64,000 nt of DNA from Luteimonas huabeiensis HB2 (GTDB lineage Bacteria > Pseudomonadota > Gammaproteobacteria > Xanthomonadales > Xanthomonadaceae), in assembly GCF_000559025.1 (NCBI RefSeq), contig NZ_JAAN01000026.1, forward strand, positions 1 through 64,000, read 5' to 3'. A program made the position numbers and the translations under genes. The notes beneath the pieces are model-generated. The model made no database searches. It was not told the DNA's origin and worked only from the letters and a program-made list of their open reading frames with translations. Positions 12,674-23,032 of this stretch are shown piece by piece (the first letter of the stretch is position 1; each line of letters opens with the position of its first letter).

Positions 12674-14230
12674 TCAGGCGATCTCGACCACCGGGATCTT
12701 GCCGATCCGCGCCTGCCATTCGCGCGGGCCGGTCCGGTGCACGGATTCGCCGGTCGAATCGACCGCGACGGTCACCGGCATGTCGCGGACCTCGAACTCG
12801 TAGATCGCCTCCATGCCGAGGTCCTCGAACGCGACCACCCGCGCGGCCCGGATCGCCTTGGAGACCAGGTAGGCCGAGCCGCCGACGGCCATCAGGTACA
12901 CCGCCTTGTGGTCGCGGATCGCCTCGATCGCGGCGTCGCCGCGCTCGGCCTTGCCGACCATGCCGAGCAGGCCGGTGCGCTCCAGCATGCGCCGGGTGAA
13001 CTTGTCCATGCGGGTGGCGGTGGTGGGGCCGGCCGGGCCGACCACCTCGTCGCGCACCGGATCGACCGGGCCGACGTAGTAGATGAAGCGGTCGGTGAAA
13101 TCGACCGGCAGCGTCTCGCCGCGATCGAGCATGTCCACCATGCGCTTGTGCGCGGCGTCGCGGCCGGTCAGCAGCCGGCCGTTGAGCAGCAGCACTTCGC
13201 CCGGCTTGAACCGCGCGACGTCCTCGCGGGTGATCGTGTCCAGGTCCACCCGGCGCGCGTTGGCGGGGCTGTAGGTGAGCTTCGGCCAGTCATCGAGCGA
13301 CGGCGGCTCCAGCGCCACCGGGCCGCTGCCGTCGAGGGTGAAGTGCGCGTGCCGGGTGGCGGCGCAGTTCGGGATCATCGCCACCGGCAGGTTGGCGGCG
13401 TGGGTCGGGTAGTCGCGGATCTTGATGTCGAGCACGGTGGTCAGGCCGCCCAGGCCCTGCGCGCCGATGCCCAGCGCGTTGACCTTCTCGTACAGCTCGA
13501 GCCGCAGTTCCTCGATGCGGCTGGACGGGCCGCGCGCGATCAGGTCCTGGATGTCGATCGGCTCCATCAGCGATTCCTTCGCCAGCAGCATCGCCTTCTC
13601 CGCGGTGCCGCCGATGCCGATGCCGAGCATGCCCGGCGGGCACCAGCCGGCGCCCATCGTCGGCACCGTCCGGAGCACCCAGTCCACGATGGAATCGGAG
13701 GGATTGAGCATGGCGAACTTCGACTTCGCCTCCGAGCCGCCGCCCTTGGCCGCGACGATCACGTCCACCGTGCTGCCGGGCACGATCCTGACGTTGACCA
13801 CCGCCGGCGTGTTGTCCCGGGTGTTGCGGCGGGCGCCGGCGGGATCGGCCAGCACGCTGGCGCGCAGCGGATTGTCGGGGTGCGCGTAGGCACGGCGCAC
13901 GCCCTCGTTGACCGCGTCCTCGAGCGAGCCGGTGAAGCCCGCCCAGCGCACGTCCATGCCCACGTCCAGGAACACGGTGACGATGCCGGTGTCCTGGCAG
14001 ATCGGGCGATGGCCCTCCGCGCACATGCGCGAGTTGATCAGGATCTGCGCCATCGCGTCCTTGGCCGCGGGCGATTGCTCGCGCTCCCAGGCGGCGGCGA
14101 GGTTCCGGATGTAGTCCACCGGATGGTAGTAGCTGATGTACTGCAGGGCGTCGGCGATCGACTGGATCAGGTCGTCCTGGCGGATCGGCGCGGGGGTGCG
14201 GATCGATGAAGCGGGGGGATGGGCGGTCAC
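12674..14230 (-). CDS. Class I fumarate hydratase (iron-sulfur type)
   Basis: Fumarase of the [4Fe-4S] class I family (518 aa, near the 548 aa of E. coli FumA/FumB), interconverting fumarate and malate in the TCA cycle. Three Cys in the expected contexts should ligate the cluster: RPICQDTG (C78), GAGWCPPGM (C197) and IPNCAATRHAHF (C289). The C-terminal domain has GPTTATRMDKFT and VDSTGESVH. It is transcribed convergently with the upstream lipoprotein gene, leaving 55 nt between stops. The start at 14230 was chosen because it precedes the conserved DDLIQSIADALQYISYYHP segment. The cluster makes the enzyme oxygen-sensitive by family precedent. Confidence 0.95.
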   Translation of the reverse strand: MTAHPPASSIRTPAPIRQDDLIQSIADALQYISYYHPVDYIRNLAAAWEREQSPAAKDAMAQILINSRMCAEGHRPICQDTGIVTVFLDVGMDVRWAGFTGSLEDAVNEGVRRAYAHPDNPLRASVLADPAGARRNTRDNTPAVVNVRIVPGSTVDVIVAAKGGGSEAKSKFAMLNPSDSIVDWVLRTVPTMGAGWCPPGMLGIGIGGTAEKAMLLAKESLMEPIDIQDLIARGPSSRIEELRLELYEKVNALGIGAQGLGGLTTVLDIKIRDYPTHAANLPVAMIPNCAATRHAHFTLDGSGPVALEPPSLDDWPKLTYSPANARRVDLDTITREDVARFKPGEVLLLNGRLLTGRDAAHKRMVDMLDRGETLPVDFTDRFIYYVGPVDPVRDEVVGPAGPTTATRMDKFTRRMLERTGLLGMVGKAERGDAAIEAIRDHKAVYLMAVGGSAYLVSKAIRAARVVAFEDLGMEAIYEFEVRDMPVTVAVDSTGESVHRTGPREWQARIGKIPVVEIA

Positions 14231-14247
14231 GGCTGGCCTTCGCGGCT

Positions 14248-14272
14248 GGCGGATGGAAATCCGCCCATTCTA
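14248..14272 (-). promoter_or_regulatory. Possible fumarase promoter -10 box and 5' hairpin
   Basis: On the minus strand TAGAAT (14272-14267) matches the -10 consensus at five of six positions. It is followed by a perfect 7-bp stem with a 4-nt loop (14248-14254 with 14259-14265), which would lie in the fumarase 5' leader just before the ATG at 14230. No clear -35 box is visible at the right distance. Confidence 0.35.
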
Positions 14273-14301
14273 CGCCCGGCGCCCGCGCAAGGCCGGCCGC
14301 C

Positions 14302-15375
14302 TCACAGCCGCCGCCCGGTCTCCGGATCGAACACGTGCAGGTGCGCGGCGTCGAGCCGCAGCGGCAGCGCGGCGCCGGGCTGCGGCAGCTCGCCGGGCGG
14401 CAGACGCGCGATCAGCGGATGCGCGCCGTGGCGCAGGTTGACGAAGACCTCGTTGCCGACCGGCTCCACCACCTCCACCGTCGGCGCGAAGCCGCCATCG
14501 CCGCCGCGCTGCAGGTGCTCGGGGCGGATGCCCACGTCCAGCTCGCGCCCCGCCCACGCCTCGCGCAGGCCCTCGCCCGCCAGCGGCAGGCGGCTGCCGT
14601 CGTCGAGCGCCAGCGCCCAGCCGTCCTCGCGCGCCAGCCGCCCGCGCAGCACGTTCATCGCCGGGCTGCCGAGGAAGGTCGCCACGAACAGGTTGGCCGG
14701 GCGTTCGTAGAGCGCCATCGGAGTGTCGATCTGCTGGATCTCGCCGCGGTCGAGCACCACGATGCGCTGGCCCAGCGTCATCGCCTCGATCTGGTCGTGG
14801 GTCACGTAGATCATGGTGGCGCCGAGCTGCCGGTGCAGGTGCGCGATCTCCACCCGCATCGACATGCGCAGCTTGGCGTCGAGGTTGGACAGCGGCTCGT
14901 CGAGCAGGAACACCTGCGGATTGCGCACCAGCGCCCGGCCCAGCGCCACGCGCTGGCGCTGGCCGCCGGAAAGCTGTCCCGGCTTGCGCTCCAGCAGCGC
15001 GTCGAGTTCCAGCGTGGCCGCGGCCTCGCGCACGCGCGCCTCGACGGTGGCGCGATCGTGGCCGCGCAGCTTGAGGCCGAAGGCCAGGTTCTCGGCCACG
15101 CTCATGTGCGGGTACAGCGCGTAGGACTGGAACACCATCGCGATGTCGCGGTCCTTCGGCGCGACGTCGTTGACCACCCGGTCGCCGATGCGCAGGGTGC
15201 CGCCGCTGATCGATTCTAGGCCGGCGATCATCCGCAGCAGCGTGGACTTGCCGCAGCCCGAGGGCCCGACCAGGACCAGCAGCTCGCCGTCGGCGACCTC
15301 GAACGTCGCGCCGGCGACGCCGACGTAGCCGTTCGGATAGACCTTGCGCACCTCGTCCAGATCGACCCTGGCCAT
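14302..15375 (-). CDS. ugpC: Sugar ABC transporter ATP-binding protein (UgpC/MalK/MsmK type)
   Basis: ATPase subunit (357 aa) of a carbohydrate ABC importer. Walker A is GPSGCGKST, the signature LSGGQRQRVALGRALV, Walker B VFLLDEPLSNLDAKLR, and the switch His in VTHDQIEAMTL. A C-terminal OB-type regulatory domain follows (about residues 240-357, with NVLRGRL and VGIRPEHL). No permease or binding-protein gene is nearby. The sugar permeases at 37.3-39.0 kb lack an ATPase, so this is the likely shared energiser for that importer. It is divergent from zwf, and a LacI-type operator lies 90 nt upstream. The name ugpC follows common annotation; a glycerol-phosphate role is not implied. Confidence 0.9.
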   Translation of the reverse strand: MARVDLDEVRKVYPNGYVGVAGATFEVADGELLVLVGPSGCGKSTLLRMIAGLESISGGTLRIGDRVVNDVAPKDRDIAMVFQSYALYPHMSVAENLAFGLKLRGHDRATVEARVREAAATLELDALLERKPGQLSGGQRQRVALGRALVRNPQVFLLDEPLSNLDAKLRMSMRVEIAHLHRQLGATMIYVTHDQIEAMTLGQRIVVLDRGEIQQIDTPMALYERPANLFVATFLGSPAMNVLRGRLAREDGWALALDDGSRLPLAGEGLREAWAGRELDVGIRPEHLQRGGDGGFAPTVEVVEPVGNEVFVNLRHGAHPLIARLPPGELPQPGAALPLRLDAAHLHVFDPETGRRL

Positions 15376-15729
15376 CCTCCCTCCTGCTCGCGCCGCTCGG
15401 CGGCGGCGTCTTCGTAGTGCGGCGGCGCACGATCGCGCGACCGCAGTCGTCGGTTATTCTGACATGTAATCGTTTACAGTCACGCCTGCCGACGCCCGCC
15501 GCGCGCGACCGGCCGCAACGCGGCGGTGGCCGGCGTCGGTCGAGCGCCGCCTCGCGTCCGTGCCGACGTTGGGGGATGCGAGACGTTTTGGTATCGTTCA
15601 TGGCGATCCAGAGCACCGGCCTCGCGCCCCGACCCCGGGCGGGCGCCGGCGCGGCCGCGCGGCGTGCGCCGGCGGCCGCCGCCTGGCCGTCCCCTGCCGG
15701 TCCGACCTGAAGTTCCCCACGGAGCTGCG
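15376..15729. other. Divergent promoter region between the sugar ATPase gene and zwf
   Basis: This 354-nt gap contains no convincing gene. It includes an AT-richer patch around 15450-15480 with the LacI-type palindrome described separately, and a second relatively AT-rich patch at about 15580-15605 (TTTTGGTATCGTTCATGG) that could hold the zwf promoter. The remainder is G/C-rich sequence without clear structure. Confidence 0.6.
15465..15478. promoter_or_regulatory. LacI-family operator between ugpC and zwf
   Basis: TGTAATCGTTTACA is a near-perfect palindrome: both 5-nt arms match, and the centre is CG flanked by T on both sides. It fits the general LacI/GalR consensus TGNAANCGNTTNCA. Two similar sites occur upstream of the sugar operon (41976) and upstream of the LacI-type regulator gene (46158). 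It is 90 nt from the ATPase start and about 250 nt from zwf, so it could act on either or both. Confidence 0.7.
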
Positions 15730-17151
15730 ATGCACGACACCCTGTTGTTGTTCGGTGCCACCGGCGATCTCGCCCAGCGCTACCTGTTTCCCTCCCTGCT
15801 GCACCTGCTGCGCGACCGCCTGCTGCCGGAGCGCTTCCGCATCGTCGCGGTGGGGCGCACGGATTACGACGACACCGGTTTCCGCGACTGGCTGCGCGGC
15901 CGCATCGACGACGGCGACGCCCGCAACCGCGAGGCGCTGGAGGACGTGCTGGGGCGCATCCGCTACCACCCGCTGGACCTGCGCGACGCCGACGCCATCG
16001 CCGCGGCGCTGGCGCGCTACGCCGACCGGCCGAGCGTGAGCTACCTGTCCACCCCGCCCGACCTGTTCGCCCCGGCCTGCCGCGGGCTCAAGGCCGCCGG
16101 CCTGCTGGAGGACCCGTCGCGGCTGGTGCTGGAGAAGCCGATCGGCCACGACCTCGCCTCCGCGCGCGAGATCAACGCCACCCTCAAGGCCAGCCTGGAC
16201 GAGTCGCGGATCTTCCGCATCGACCACTACCTGGGCAAGGCGCCGGTGCAGAACCTGCTGGCGCTGCGCTTCGGCAACACCCTGCTGGAGGCGGTGTGGC
16301 AGCACCGCTGGATCGAGTCGGTGGACATCGTCGTGGCCGAGACCGCCGGCGTCGACGGCCGCGAGGGCTACTACGCCGGCTACGGCGCGCTGCGCGACAT
16401 GGTGCAGAACCACATGCTGCAGCTGCTGGCGCTGATCGCGATGGAGCCGCCTGCCTCGCTGGATGCCGACAGCGTGCGCGACGAGAAGCGCAAGGTGCTG
16501 CGCGCGCTGCGCCCGATGACCGCCGCCGACGCCGGCCGCGACAGCGTGCGCGGCCGCTACGGCGACGGCGTGGTCGACGGCGAGGCGGTCAAGGGCTTCC
16601 GCCACGAGCGCGAGGTCGAGACCTTCGTCGCCCTGCGCGCGTGGATCGACAACTGGCGCTGGGCCGGGGTGCCGTTCCGGCTGATGACCGGCAAGCGCAT
16701 GCCCGCGCGCGCGACCGAGGTGGTGGTGTCGTTCCGCCCGGTCTCGCACTGGCTGTTCGAGCGCCCGTCCCGGGACCGCGCCGCGCCCAACCGGCTGCGC
16801 ATGCGCCTGCAGCCGCAGGAGACCATCGAGCTCGGGCTGATGGGCAGCCTGGCGGCGCCCGAATGGGGCGCCACCGAACTGCAGCCGATGTCGCTCGACC
16901 TCACCATGTCGCCCACGCCCAAGCGCCGCATCGCCTACGAGCGGCTGATGATCGACGCGCTCAAGGGCGACCAGACCCTGTTCGTGCGCGACGACGAGGT
17001 CGAGGCCGCCTGGCGCTGGATCGACAGCGTCAGCGACGCCTGGGCCGAGGCCGGCACGCCGATCGAGGACTACCCCGCCGGCTCCTGGGGCCCGGCCTCG
17101 GCGGCGCCGTTCCTGCCCAACGTGATTTCCGGCAACGGGAAGCGGCGATGA
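15730..17151 (+). CDS. zwf: Glucose-6-phosphate 1-dehydrogenase
   Basis: Oxidises glucose-6-phosphate to 6-phosphogluconolactone with NAD(P)+, the entry step of the oxidative pentose phosphate and Entner-Doudoroff routes. The 473-aa product has the nucleotide-binding GATGDLAQRYLFPSL at the N-terminus. The substrate motif RIDHYLGK is at 163-170 and the catalytic His in QNHMLQLL is at 228. Length is usual for bacterial G6PDH. The ATG at 15730 follows GGAGCTGCG and gives the standard N-terminus. It heads a tight cluster: the glk start overlaps its stop by ATGA. Expression is probably tied to sugar supply through the operator upstream. Confidence 0.97.
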   Translation: MHDTLLLFGATGDLAQRYLFPSLLHLLRDRLLPERFRIVAVGRTDYDDTGFRDWLRGRIDDGDARNREALEDVLGRIRYHPLDLRDADAIAAALARYADRPSVSYLSTPPDLFAPACRGLKAAGLLEDPSRLVLEKPIGHDLASAREINATLKASLDESRIFRIDHYLGKAPVQNLLALRFGNTLLEAVWQHRWIESVDIVVAETAGVDGREGYYAGYGALRDMVQNHMLQLLALIAMEPPASLDADSVRDEKRKVLRALRPMTAADAGRDSVRGRYGDGVVDGEAVKGFRHEREVETFVALRAWIDNWRWAGVPFRLMTGKRMPARATEVVVSFRPVSHWLFERPSRDRAAPNRLRMRLQPQETIELGLMGSLAAPEWGATELQPMSLDLTMSPTPKRRIAYERLMIDALKGDQTLFVRDDEVEAAWRWIDSVSDAWAEAGTPIEDYPAGSWGPASAAPFLPNVISGNGKRR

Positions 17152-18157
17152 ACCACGGCGCGATCGCGAACGGCCAGCCGCGGCGTTTCCTGCTCGCCGA
17201 CATCGGCGGCACCAACGCCCGCTTCGCGCTGGCCGATCCGGCGGCGGAGATGCCGCTGCTGCTCGACAGCGTGCAGGGCTTCCCGGTCGCCGAGTTCCCC
17301 TCGCTGGCCGAGGCCGCGCGCCACTACCTGGAGCGGACCCAGGCGTCGGTGGATGCCGGCGTGTTTGCCGTGGCCGGCCGCGTCGAGGGCGACGAGGCGC
17401 GCATCACCAACCACCCCTGGGTGATCGCGCGCGCCCGCCTGCGCGCGCAGCTCGACCTGCGCGAGGTGGTGCTGATCAACGACTTCGCCGCCCAGGCGAT
17501 GGCGATCCCGCTGCTGCGCGCCGACGACGTGGCCATCGTCGGCGGCGCGCCGTGGCGCCCGGGCATCGACGGCGACCGCACCTACGCCGTCATCGGCCCG
17601 GGCACCGGGCTCGGCGTCAGCGGGCTGCTGGTGCGCGACGGCCGCCGCTACCCGCTGGAGACCGAGGGCGGCCACGCCAGCTTCCCGCCGGGCACGCCCG
17701 AGGAGCTGACGATCCTGGACGTGCTGTCGCGGCAGTTCGGCCGCGTCTCCAACGAGCGGCTGATCTGCGGCCCGGGGCTGGTGAACATCCATCGCGCGCT
17801 GTCGGAGATCGCCGGCGTCGATCCCGGCCCGGTGCAGCCGGCCGACATCACCGCCCGCGCCGCGGCCGGCGATCCGCGCGCCGCGCGCGCGGTCGACGTG
17901 TTCTGCGCGGTGTTCGGCGCCATCGCCGGCGACGTGGTGCTTACCCTGGGCGCCTGGGACGGCGTGTTCCTGACCGGCGGGCTGGTGCCGCGCATGCTCG
18001 ACGCGCTGCGCCACTCCGGCTTCCGCCAGCGCTTCGAGCACAAGGGCCGCTTCTCCTCCAACATGGCGCGGGTGCCCTCGGTCGCGGTGCTGCATCCGCA
18101 CGCCGGCCTGCTCGGCGCCGCCGCGCTGGCGCAGGATCATGCACGGGAGCGCACGCC

Positions 18158-18161
<4 letters not shown>
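17148..18161 (+). CDS. glk: Glucokinase
   Basis: ATP-dependent glucokinase of the ROK-independent bacterial Glk family (337 aa), phosphorylating cytoplasmic glucose to glucose-6-phosphate. The phosphate-binding loop is LADIGGTNARFALAD near the N-terminus. The catalytic Asp is in LINDFAAQA (D112). The motifs GPGTGLGVSGL and LETEGGHASFPPG and the C-terminal LTGGLVPRM are all present. Start and stop overlap zwf and pgl by ATGA on each side, indicating translational coupling. With no PTS gene in the window, glucose from imported glucans would enter metabolism here. Confidence 0.96.
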
Positions 18162-18898
<737 letters not shown>

Positions 18899-19043
18899 CC
18901 GCCCGGCCGGGACGCCGGCGCCGCCCGGCGCACGCACGACGCGTCGCCGGCGGCCCTTCCCCCATCCGCGCGAACGACGCAGATCGTCCGGGCCGCAACG
19001 CCCCGCACGTCTCCGCCGCCCGCGCCCCTCATAGCCGACGCCA

Positions 19044-20960
19044 ATGAGCCTGCATCCGAAACTCCACGCCGTCACCGAACGCATCCGCGAGCGCAGCCGC
19101 GCCTCGCGCGCGGCCTATCTCGCCGGCATCGACGCGATGCGCGACAACGGCCCGCTGCGCGGACGCCTGTCGTGCGGCAACCTCGCCCACGGCTTCGCCG
19201 CCTGCGGACCGGTCGACAAGGCGCGCCTGCGCGCCGACGCCAGCCCGAACCTGGGCATCGTCACCGCCTACAACGACATGCTCTCGGCCCACCAGCCCTA
19301 CGAGGACTACCCGCAGCGCATCCGCGAGACCGCGCGCCGGCTGGGCGCCACCGCCCAGGTCGCCGGCGGCGTGCCGGCGATGTGCGACGGCGTCACCCAG
19401 GGCCGCGGCGGGATGGAGCTGTCGCTGTTCTCGCGCGACGTCATCGCCCAGGCCACCGCCGTCGCGCTCTCGCACGACATGTTCGACAGCGCCGTGTACC
19501 TGGGCATCTGCGACAAGATCGTGCCGGGCCTGCTGATCGGCGCGCTGGCCTTCGGCCACCTGCCGGCGCTGTTCGTGCCCGGCGGCCCGATGACGCCGGG
19601 CATCCCCAACAAGGAAAAGGCGGCCGTGCGCGAGCGCTACGCCGCCGGCGAGGCCACCCGCGAGGAGCTGCTGGAAGCGGAGGCGGCCTCCTACCACGCG
19701 CCCGGCACCTGCACCTTCTACGGCACCGCCAACTCCAACCAGGTGCTGCTGGAGGCGATGGGCGTGCAACTGCCCGGCGCCTCGTTCGTCAACCCGGGCA
19801 CGCGCCTGCGCGATGCGCTGACCGACGCCGCGGTCGAGCGCGCGCTGCGCATCACCGCGCTGGGCGCCGACTACCGGCCGTTCGGCCGCCTCATCGACGA
19901 ACGCGCGATCGTCAACGCGATCGTCGCCCTGATGGCCACCGGCGGCTCGACCAACCACACCATCCACTGGGTCGCGGTGGCGCGCGCGGCGGGCATCGTG
20001 CTGACCTGGGACGACATCGACCTGCTCTCGGGGATCGTGCCGCTGCTGGCCCGGGTCTACCCCAACGGCGACGCCGACGTGAACCGCTTCCAGGCCGCCG
20101 GCGGCACCGCCTTCGTGTTCCGCGAGCTGATGGACGCCGGGCTGATGCACGACGACCTGGAGACCGTGCTGCCCGGCGGCATGCGCGCCTGGTGCGACGA
20201 GCCGCGGCTGGACGGCGGCGCGCTCGCCTGGTCGCCGACGATCGAGACCAGCGGCGACGAACAGGTGCTGCGCCCGGCCTCGGCGCCGTTCGAGGCCCAC
20301 GGCGGCCTGCGCCTGCTGCGCGGCAACCTCGGCCGCGCGCTGATCAAGACCTCGGCGGTGAAGCCGGAATACCGGCGCATCGACGCCCCGGCCGTGGTCG
20401 TGGACACCCCGCAGGCGCTCAACAAGCTGCACAAGGCCGGCGCGCTGCCGCGCGATTTCGTCGCCGTGGTGCGCTACCAGGGCCCGCGCGCCAACGGCAT
20501 GCCCGAGCTGCACTCGCTGGCGCCGCTGCTGGGCATGCTGCAGAACCAGGGCCGGCGCGTGGCGCTGGTGACCGACGGCCGCCTGTCCGGCGCCTCCGGC
20601 AAGATCCCCGCCGCCATCCACGTCACCCCGGAAGCCGCGCGCGGCGGCCCGATCGCCAGGCTGCGCGACGGCGACCGCATCGTGCTCGACGGCGACGCCG
20701 GCACGCTCGAAGCGCTGGTCGAGCCCGCGGAATGGGCCGCGCGCCCCCTCGCCCCGGACACCGCGCCGGCCGGCTGGGACCTCGGCCGCAACCTGTTCGC
20801 CTACAGCCGCGCGATGGTCGGCCCCGCCGACCAGGGCGCGCTGTCGATCTCCTGCGGGCCGCCGGCGGCCGACGGCAGCCCGTGGAACTACGACGCCGAA
20901 TACGAACTGGGCGAGCCGGCCGAAGCCGCCGAGGCCCCCCACGAATCCAAGGACGCCTGA
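19044..20960 (+). CDS. edd: Phosphogluconate dehydratase
   Basis: Entner-Doudoroff dehydratase converting 6-phosphogluconate to 2-keto-3-deoxy-6-phosphogluconate (638 aa, standard length). It belongs to the IlvD/Edd [4Fe-4S] family. Conserved stretches include [47 protein letters not shown] and [13 protein letters not shown], whose Cys should bind the cluster, and [18 protein letters not shown]. It is followed 36 nt later by eda. Together with zwf and pgl it gives the complete route from glucose-6-phosphate to pyruvate and glyceraldehyde-3-phosphate. Confidence 0.97.
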   Translation: MSLHPKLHAVTERIRERSRASRAAYLAGIDAMRDNGPLRGRLSCGNLAHGFAACGPVDKARLRADASPNLGIVTAYNDMLSAHQPYEDYPQRIRETARRLGATAQVAGGVPAMCDGVTQGRGGMELSLFSRDVIAQATAVALSHDMFDSAVYLGICDKIVPGLLIGALAFGHLPALFVPGGPMTPGIPNKEKAAVRERYAAGEATREELLEAEAASYHAPGTCTFYGTANSNQVLLEAMGVQLPGASFVNPGTRLRDALTDAAVERALRITALGADYRPFGRLIDERAIVNAIVALMATGGSTNHTIHWVAVARAAGIVLTWDDIDLLSGIVPLLARVYPNGDADVNRFQAAGGTAFVFRELMDAGLMHDDLETVLPGGMRAWCDEPRLDGGALAWSPTIETSGDEQVLRPASAPFEAHGGLRLLRGNLGRALIKTSAVKPEYRRIDAPAVVVDTPQALNKLHKAGALPRDFVAVVRYQGPRANGMPELHSLAPLLGMLQNQGRRVALVTDGRLSGASGKIPAAIHVTPEAARGGPIARLRDGDRIVLDGDAGTLEALVEPAEWAARPLAPDTAPAGWDLGRNLFAYSRAMVGPADQGALSISCGPPAADGSPWNYDAEYELGEPAEAAEAPHESKDA

Positions 20961-20996
20961 GCGCGCCCGCACCGTCCAACACAGGAGCCGAATCCG

Positions 20997-21656
20997 ATGC
21001 CGATCGCGCAACACCAGGACACCGCCGAGCGCCTGCTGCGAGACGCCGGCCTGCTGCCGGTCATCACCGTCGACAGCGTCGACCAGGCCCGGCGCATCGC
21101 CGCCGCGCTGCTGGAAGGCGGCCTGCGCACGCTGGAACTGACCCTGCGCACGCCCTGCGCGCTCGACGCGCTGGCCGCGCTCAAGCGCGAGCTGCCTGAC
21201 GTCGTCGTCGGCGCCGGCACCGTGCTCGCGCCCGCCCAGATCCGGCAGTCGATCGACGCCGGCGCGGACTTCCTGGTCACCCCGGGCACGCCGCCGGCGC
21301 TGGCCGATGCGCTGGCGCAGGCGCCGATCCCGGTGGTGCCCGGCGGCGCCACGCCGGCCGAGTTCATCGGCCTGATGGCGCGCGGCTTCCGCGTGTGCAA
21401 GCTGTTCCCCGCCTCGGCCGTCGGCGGCCTGGCGATGCTCAAGGGGCTCGCCGGCCCGCTGCCGGACCTGCGCCTGTGCCCCACCGGCGGCATCACCGAG
21501 GCCACCGCCGCCGAGTATCTGGCGCAGCCGAACGTGGTCTGCATCGGCGGTTCGTGGATGCTGCCCAAGGCGTGGCTGGAAGCCGGCGACTGGGCGCGGG
21601 TGAGCGCCTCGGCGGCGCAGGCGGCGGCGATCGTGCGCGGCGCGCGCGGCGGCTGA
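20997..21656 (+). CDS. eda: KDPG aldolase (bifunctional KHG/KDPG aldolase)
   Basis: Cleaves 2-keto-3-deoxy-6-phosphogluconate into pyruvate and glyceraldehyde-3-phosphate (219 aa, class I aldolase, TIM barrel). The Schiff-base Lys is K135 in RVCKLFPAS and the proton-transfer Glu is E47 in TLELTLRT. The phosphate-binding segments VVPGGATPAE and CPTGGITEATA are also present. The ATG at 20997 is preceded by AGGAG at a good distance. It closes the Entner-Doudoroff gene cluster. Confidence 0.97.
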   Translation: MPIAQHQDTAERLLRDAGLLPVITVDSVDQARRIAAALLEGGLRTLELTLRTPCALDALAALKRELPDVVVGAGTVLAPAQIRQSIDAGADFLVTPGTPPALADALAQAPIPVVPGGATPAEFIGLMARGFRVCKLFPASAVGGLAMLKGLAGPLPDLRLCPTGGITEATAAEYLAQPNVVCIGGSWMLPKAWLEAGDWARVSASAAQAAAIVRGARGG

Positions 21657-21731
21657 CGACAGCCGGCATTCAAGCGCGCGCCGATAGCCTGGCTCGCGGG
21701 CCCTCGCGCCCGCTTCCCCACGAGGTCTTCC

Positions 21732-22247
21732 ATGAAACCCGCGCTCGCGCTGTGTTGCCTGCTGGCCGCGGCGCCGGCCGCCGCCCCGGCGGCGCCGCCC
21801 GCCGACGCCGACAGCGCCGGCGCGCTCGACCTCTCCCTGCCCGACAGCTACCGCAACGACCCGCCCGGCACCTGGTACGGCGACACGTCCGGCGTGCCCG
21901 GTTCCGGGCGGCAGACGGCCTACGCCGGCTCCCGGTGCCCCACCTCGCCGCAGGGCGAGCCGCGCGAGGTCACCGGCAGCGTCGCCGCCGGCATCGGCCA
22001 CGGCAGCGGCCACGGCACCAGCCGCTGGAACGCCGCCGAGCTGAACTACTGCAAGGAGTACGCGCGCGAGGACGGCGGCACGCGCACGTTCAACCTCAAC
22101 CTCAACGTGGGCCGGTACGACGGCCCGGCGCCATACCCCTACGGCTACGGCCCGTACCCCTACGGCTACGGCCCATACGACGACGGGTACGGCCCGCGCG
22201 GCCGCCACGAGCGCGAGGCCGGCCGCCGCATGCCGCCTGGGCGCTGA
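21732..22247 (+). CDS. Secreted protein with C-terminal Tyr/Gly/Pro repeats
   Basis: Small exported protein (171 aa). The N-terminus MKPALALCCLLAAAPAAAPA looks like a signal peptide ending in an Ala-rich cleavage region. The middle is polar and contains two Cys (SRCPTSP and LNYCKEY) that could form a disulfide. The C-terminus has a short tandem array based on PYPYGYG, encoded by near-identical 21-nt units at about 22130-22190, and ends in a basic tail. I do not recognise the family. It stands alone between eda and a convergent membrane-protein gene. A possible -10 (GATAGCCT) lies about 45 nt upstream. Confidence 0.75.
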   Translation: MKPALALCCLLAAAPAAAPAAPPADADSAGALDLSLPDSYRNDPPGTWYGDTSGVPGSGRQTAYAGSRCPTSPQGEPREVTGSVAAGIGHGSGHGTSRWNAAELNYCKEYAREDGGTRTFNLNLNVGRYDGPAPYPYGYGPYPYGYGPYDDGYGPRGRHEREAGRRMPPGR

Positions 22248-22272
22248 CGCGCGGCCTGCTTCACCAGGCGGC

Positions 22273-22965
22273 TCAGCTGCGGCCGAGGCCGCGCCCCACC
22301 TCCAGCCGCAGCGCGGCGCCGACCGCGCGCCACAGCGCCGCGTGCGCCGCGAACCACGCCACCAGGCCCAGGCCGAGCAGCCACTCGAGCGCGTTCTCGA
22401 AGCGGTCCTGGAACGGGCTGCCGCCCACGGCCGCCAGCGCGACGACGTGCGCGACGCCCAGCAGCAGCATCAGCACGCAGACTGCCCGCAGCGCGCGCAC
22501 GCTGGCGCGCCGGGCGAGCGCGCCTGAACCCAGCGCGCGCAGGAACGCGACCTGGGCCAGGAAGCCGGCGCCGAAGAACGCCACCACGCCGTAACGGCGC
22601 AGGAAGCGGTAGGCCTCGCCCTCGGTGCCGAGGAACGCCACGTACACCGCCAGCGCCACCGCCGCCAGCACGCCCGCCGTGCGCACCATGCGGCCGTGCG
22701 CGCCCGCGGCGGCGAGCCAGCGCCCGGCCAGCCACCAGTGCAGGCCGATCGCCGGCGCGCACGGCAGCATCAGCAACCGGAACGCCGGATTCGCCGGGCC
22801 CTCGCGCGCGGCGCGGCTGATCGAGGTGCAGCCCTCCAGGTACGGGATGCACGGCGGCACGATGCCCGCCTGCACCGACAGCGCCCAGGCCGCGTGCGTG
22901 CCGAGCAGGAGGATCAGCGCGATGGCGGCCGGCAGCGGCCACAGGGGAATGTCGCGGCGGTGCAT
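22273..22965 (-). CDS. Multi-pass inner-membrane protein of unknown function
   Basis: Predicted integral membrane protein (230 aa) with about six hydrophobic segments, beginning with PLPAAIALILLLGTHAAWA. The first loop carries VPPCIPYLEGCTSISRAAR, with two Cys that could pair outside the cytoplasm, followed by a possible substrate-facing segment. The layout resembles Frag1/DRAM-like or DUF998-type proteins, but I cannot assign it. The ATG at 22965 was chosen because it has AAAGG upstream and begins just before the first helix; an in-frame start at 23025 would add a charged 20-residue leader. It is convergent with the secreted-protein gene. Confidence 0.75.
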   Translation of the reverse strand: MHRRDIPLWPLPAAIALILLLGTHAAWALSVQAGIVPPCIPYLEGCTSISRAAREGPANPAFRLLMLPCAPAIGLHWWLAGRWLAAAGAHGRMVRTAGVLAAVALAVYVAFLGTEGEAYRFLRRYGVVAFFGAGFLAQVAFLRALGSGALARRASVRALRAVCVLMLLLGVAHVVALAAVGGSPFQDRFENALEWLLGLGLVAWFAAHAALWRAVGAALRLEVGRGLGRS

Positions 22966-23032
22966 GGCGGCTCGCCTTTCGGGCCCGGCGCCAGCGTAGC
23001 CGCGCCCGGGGCGCGCCCCCGGCACGCCGTCG

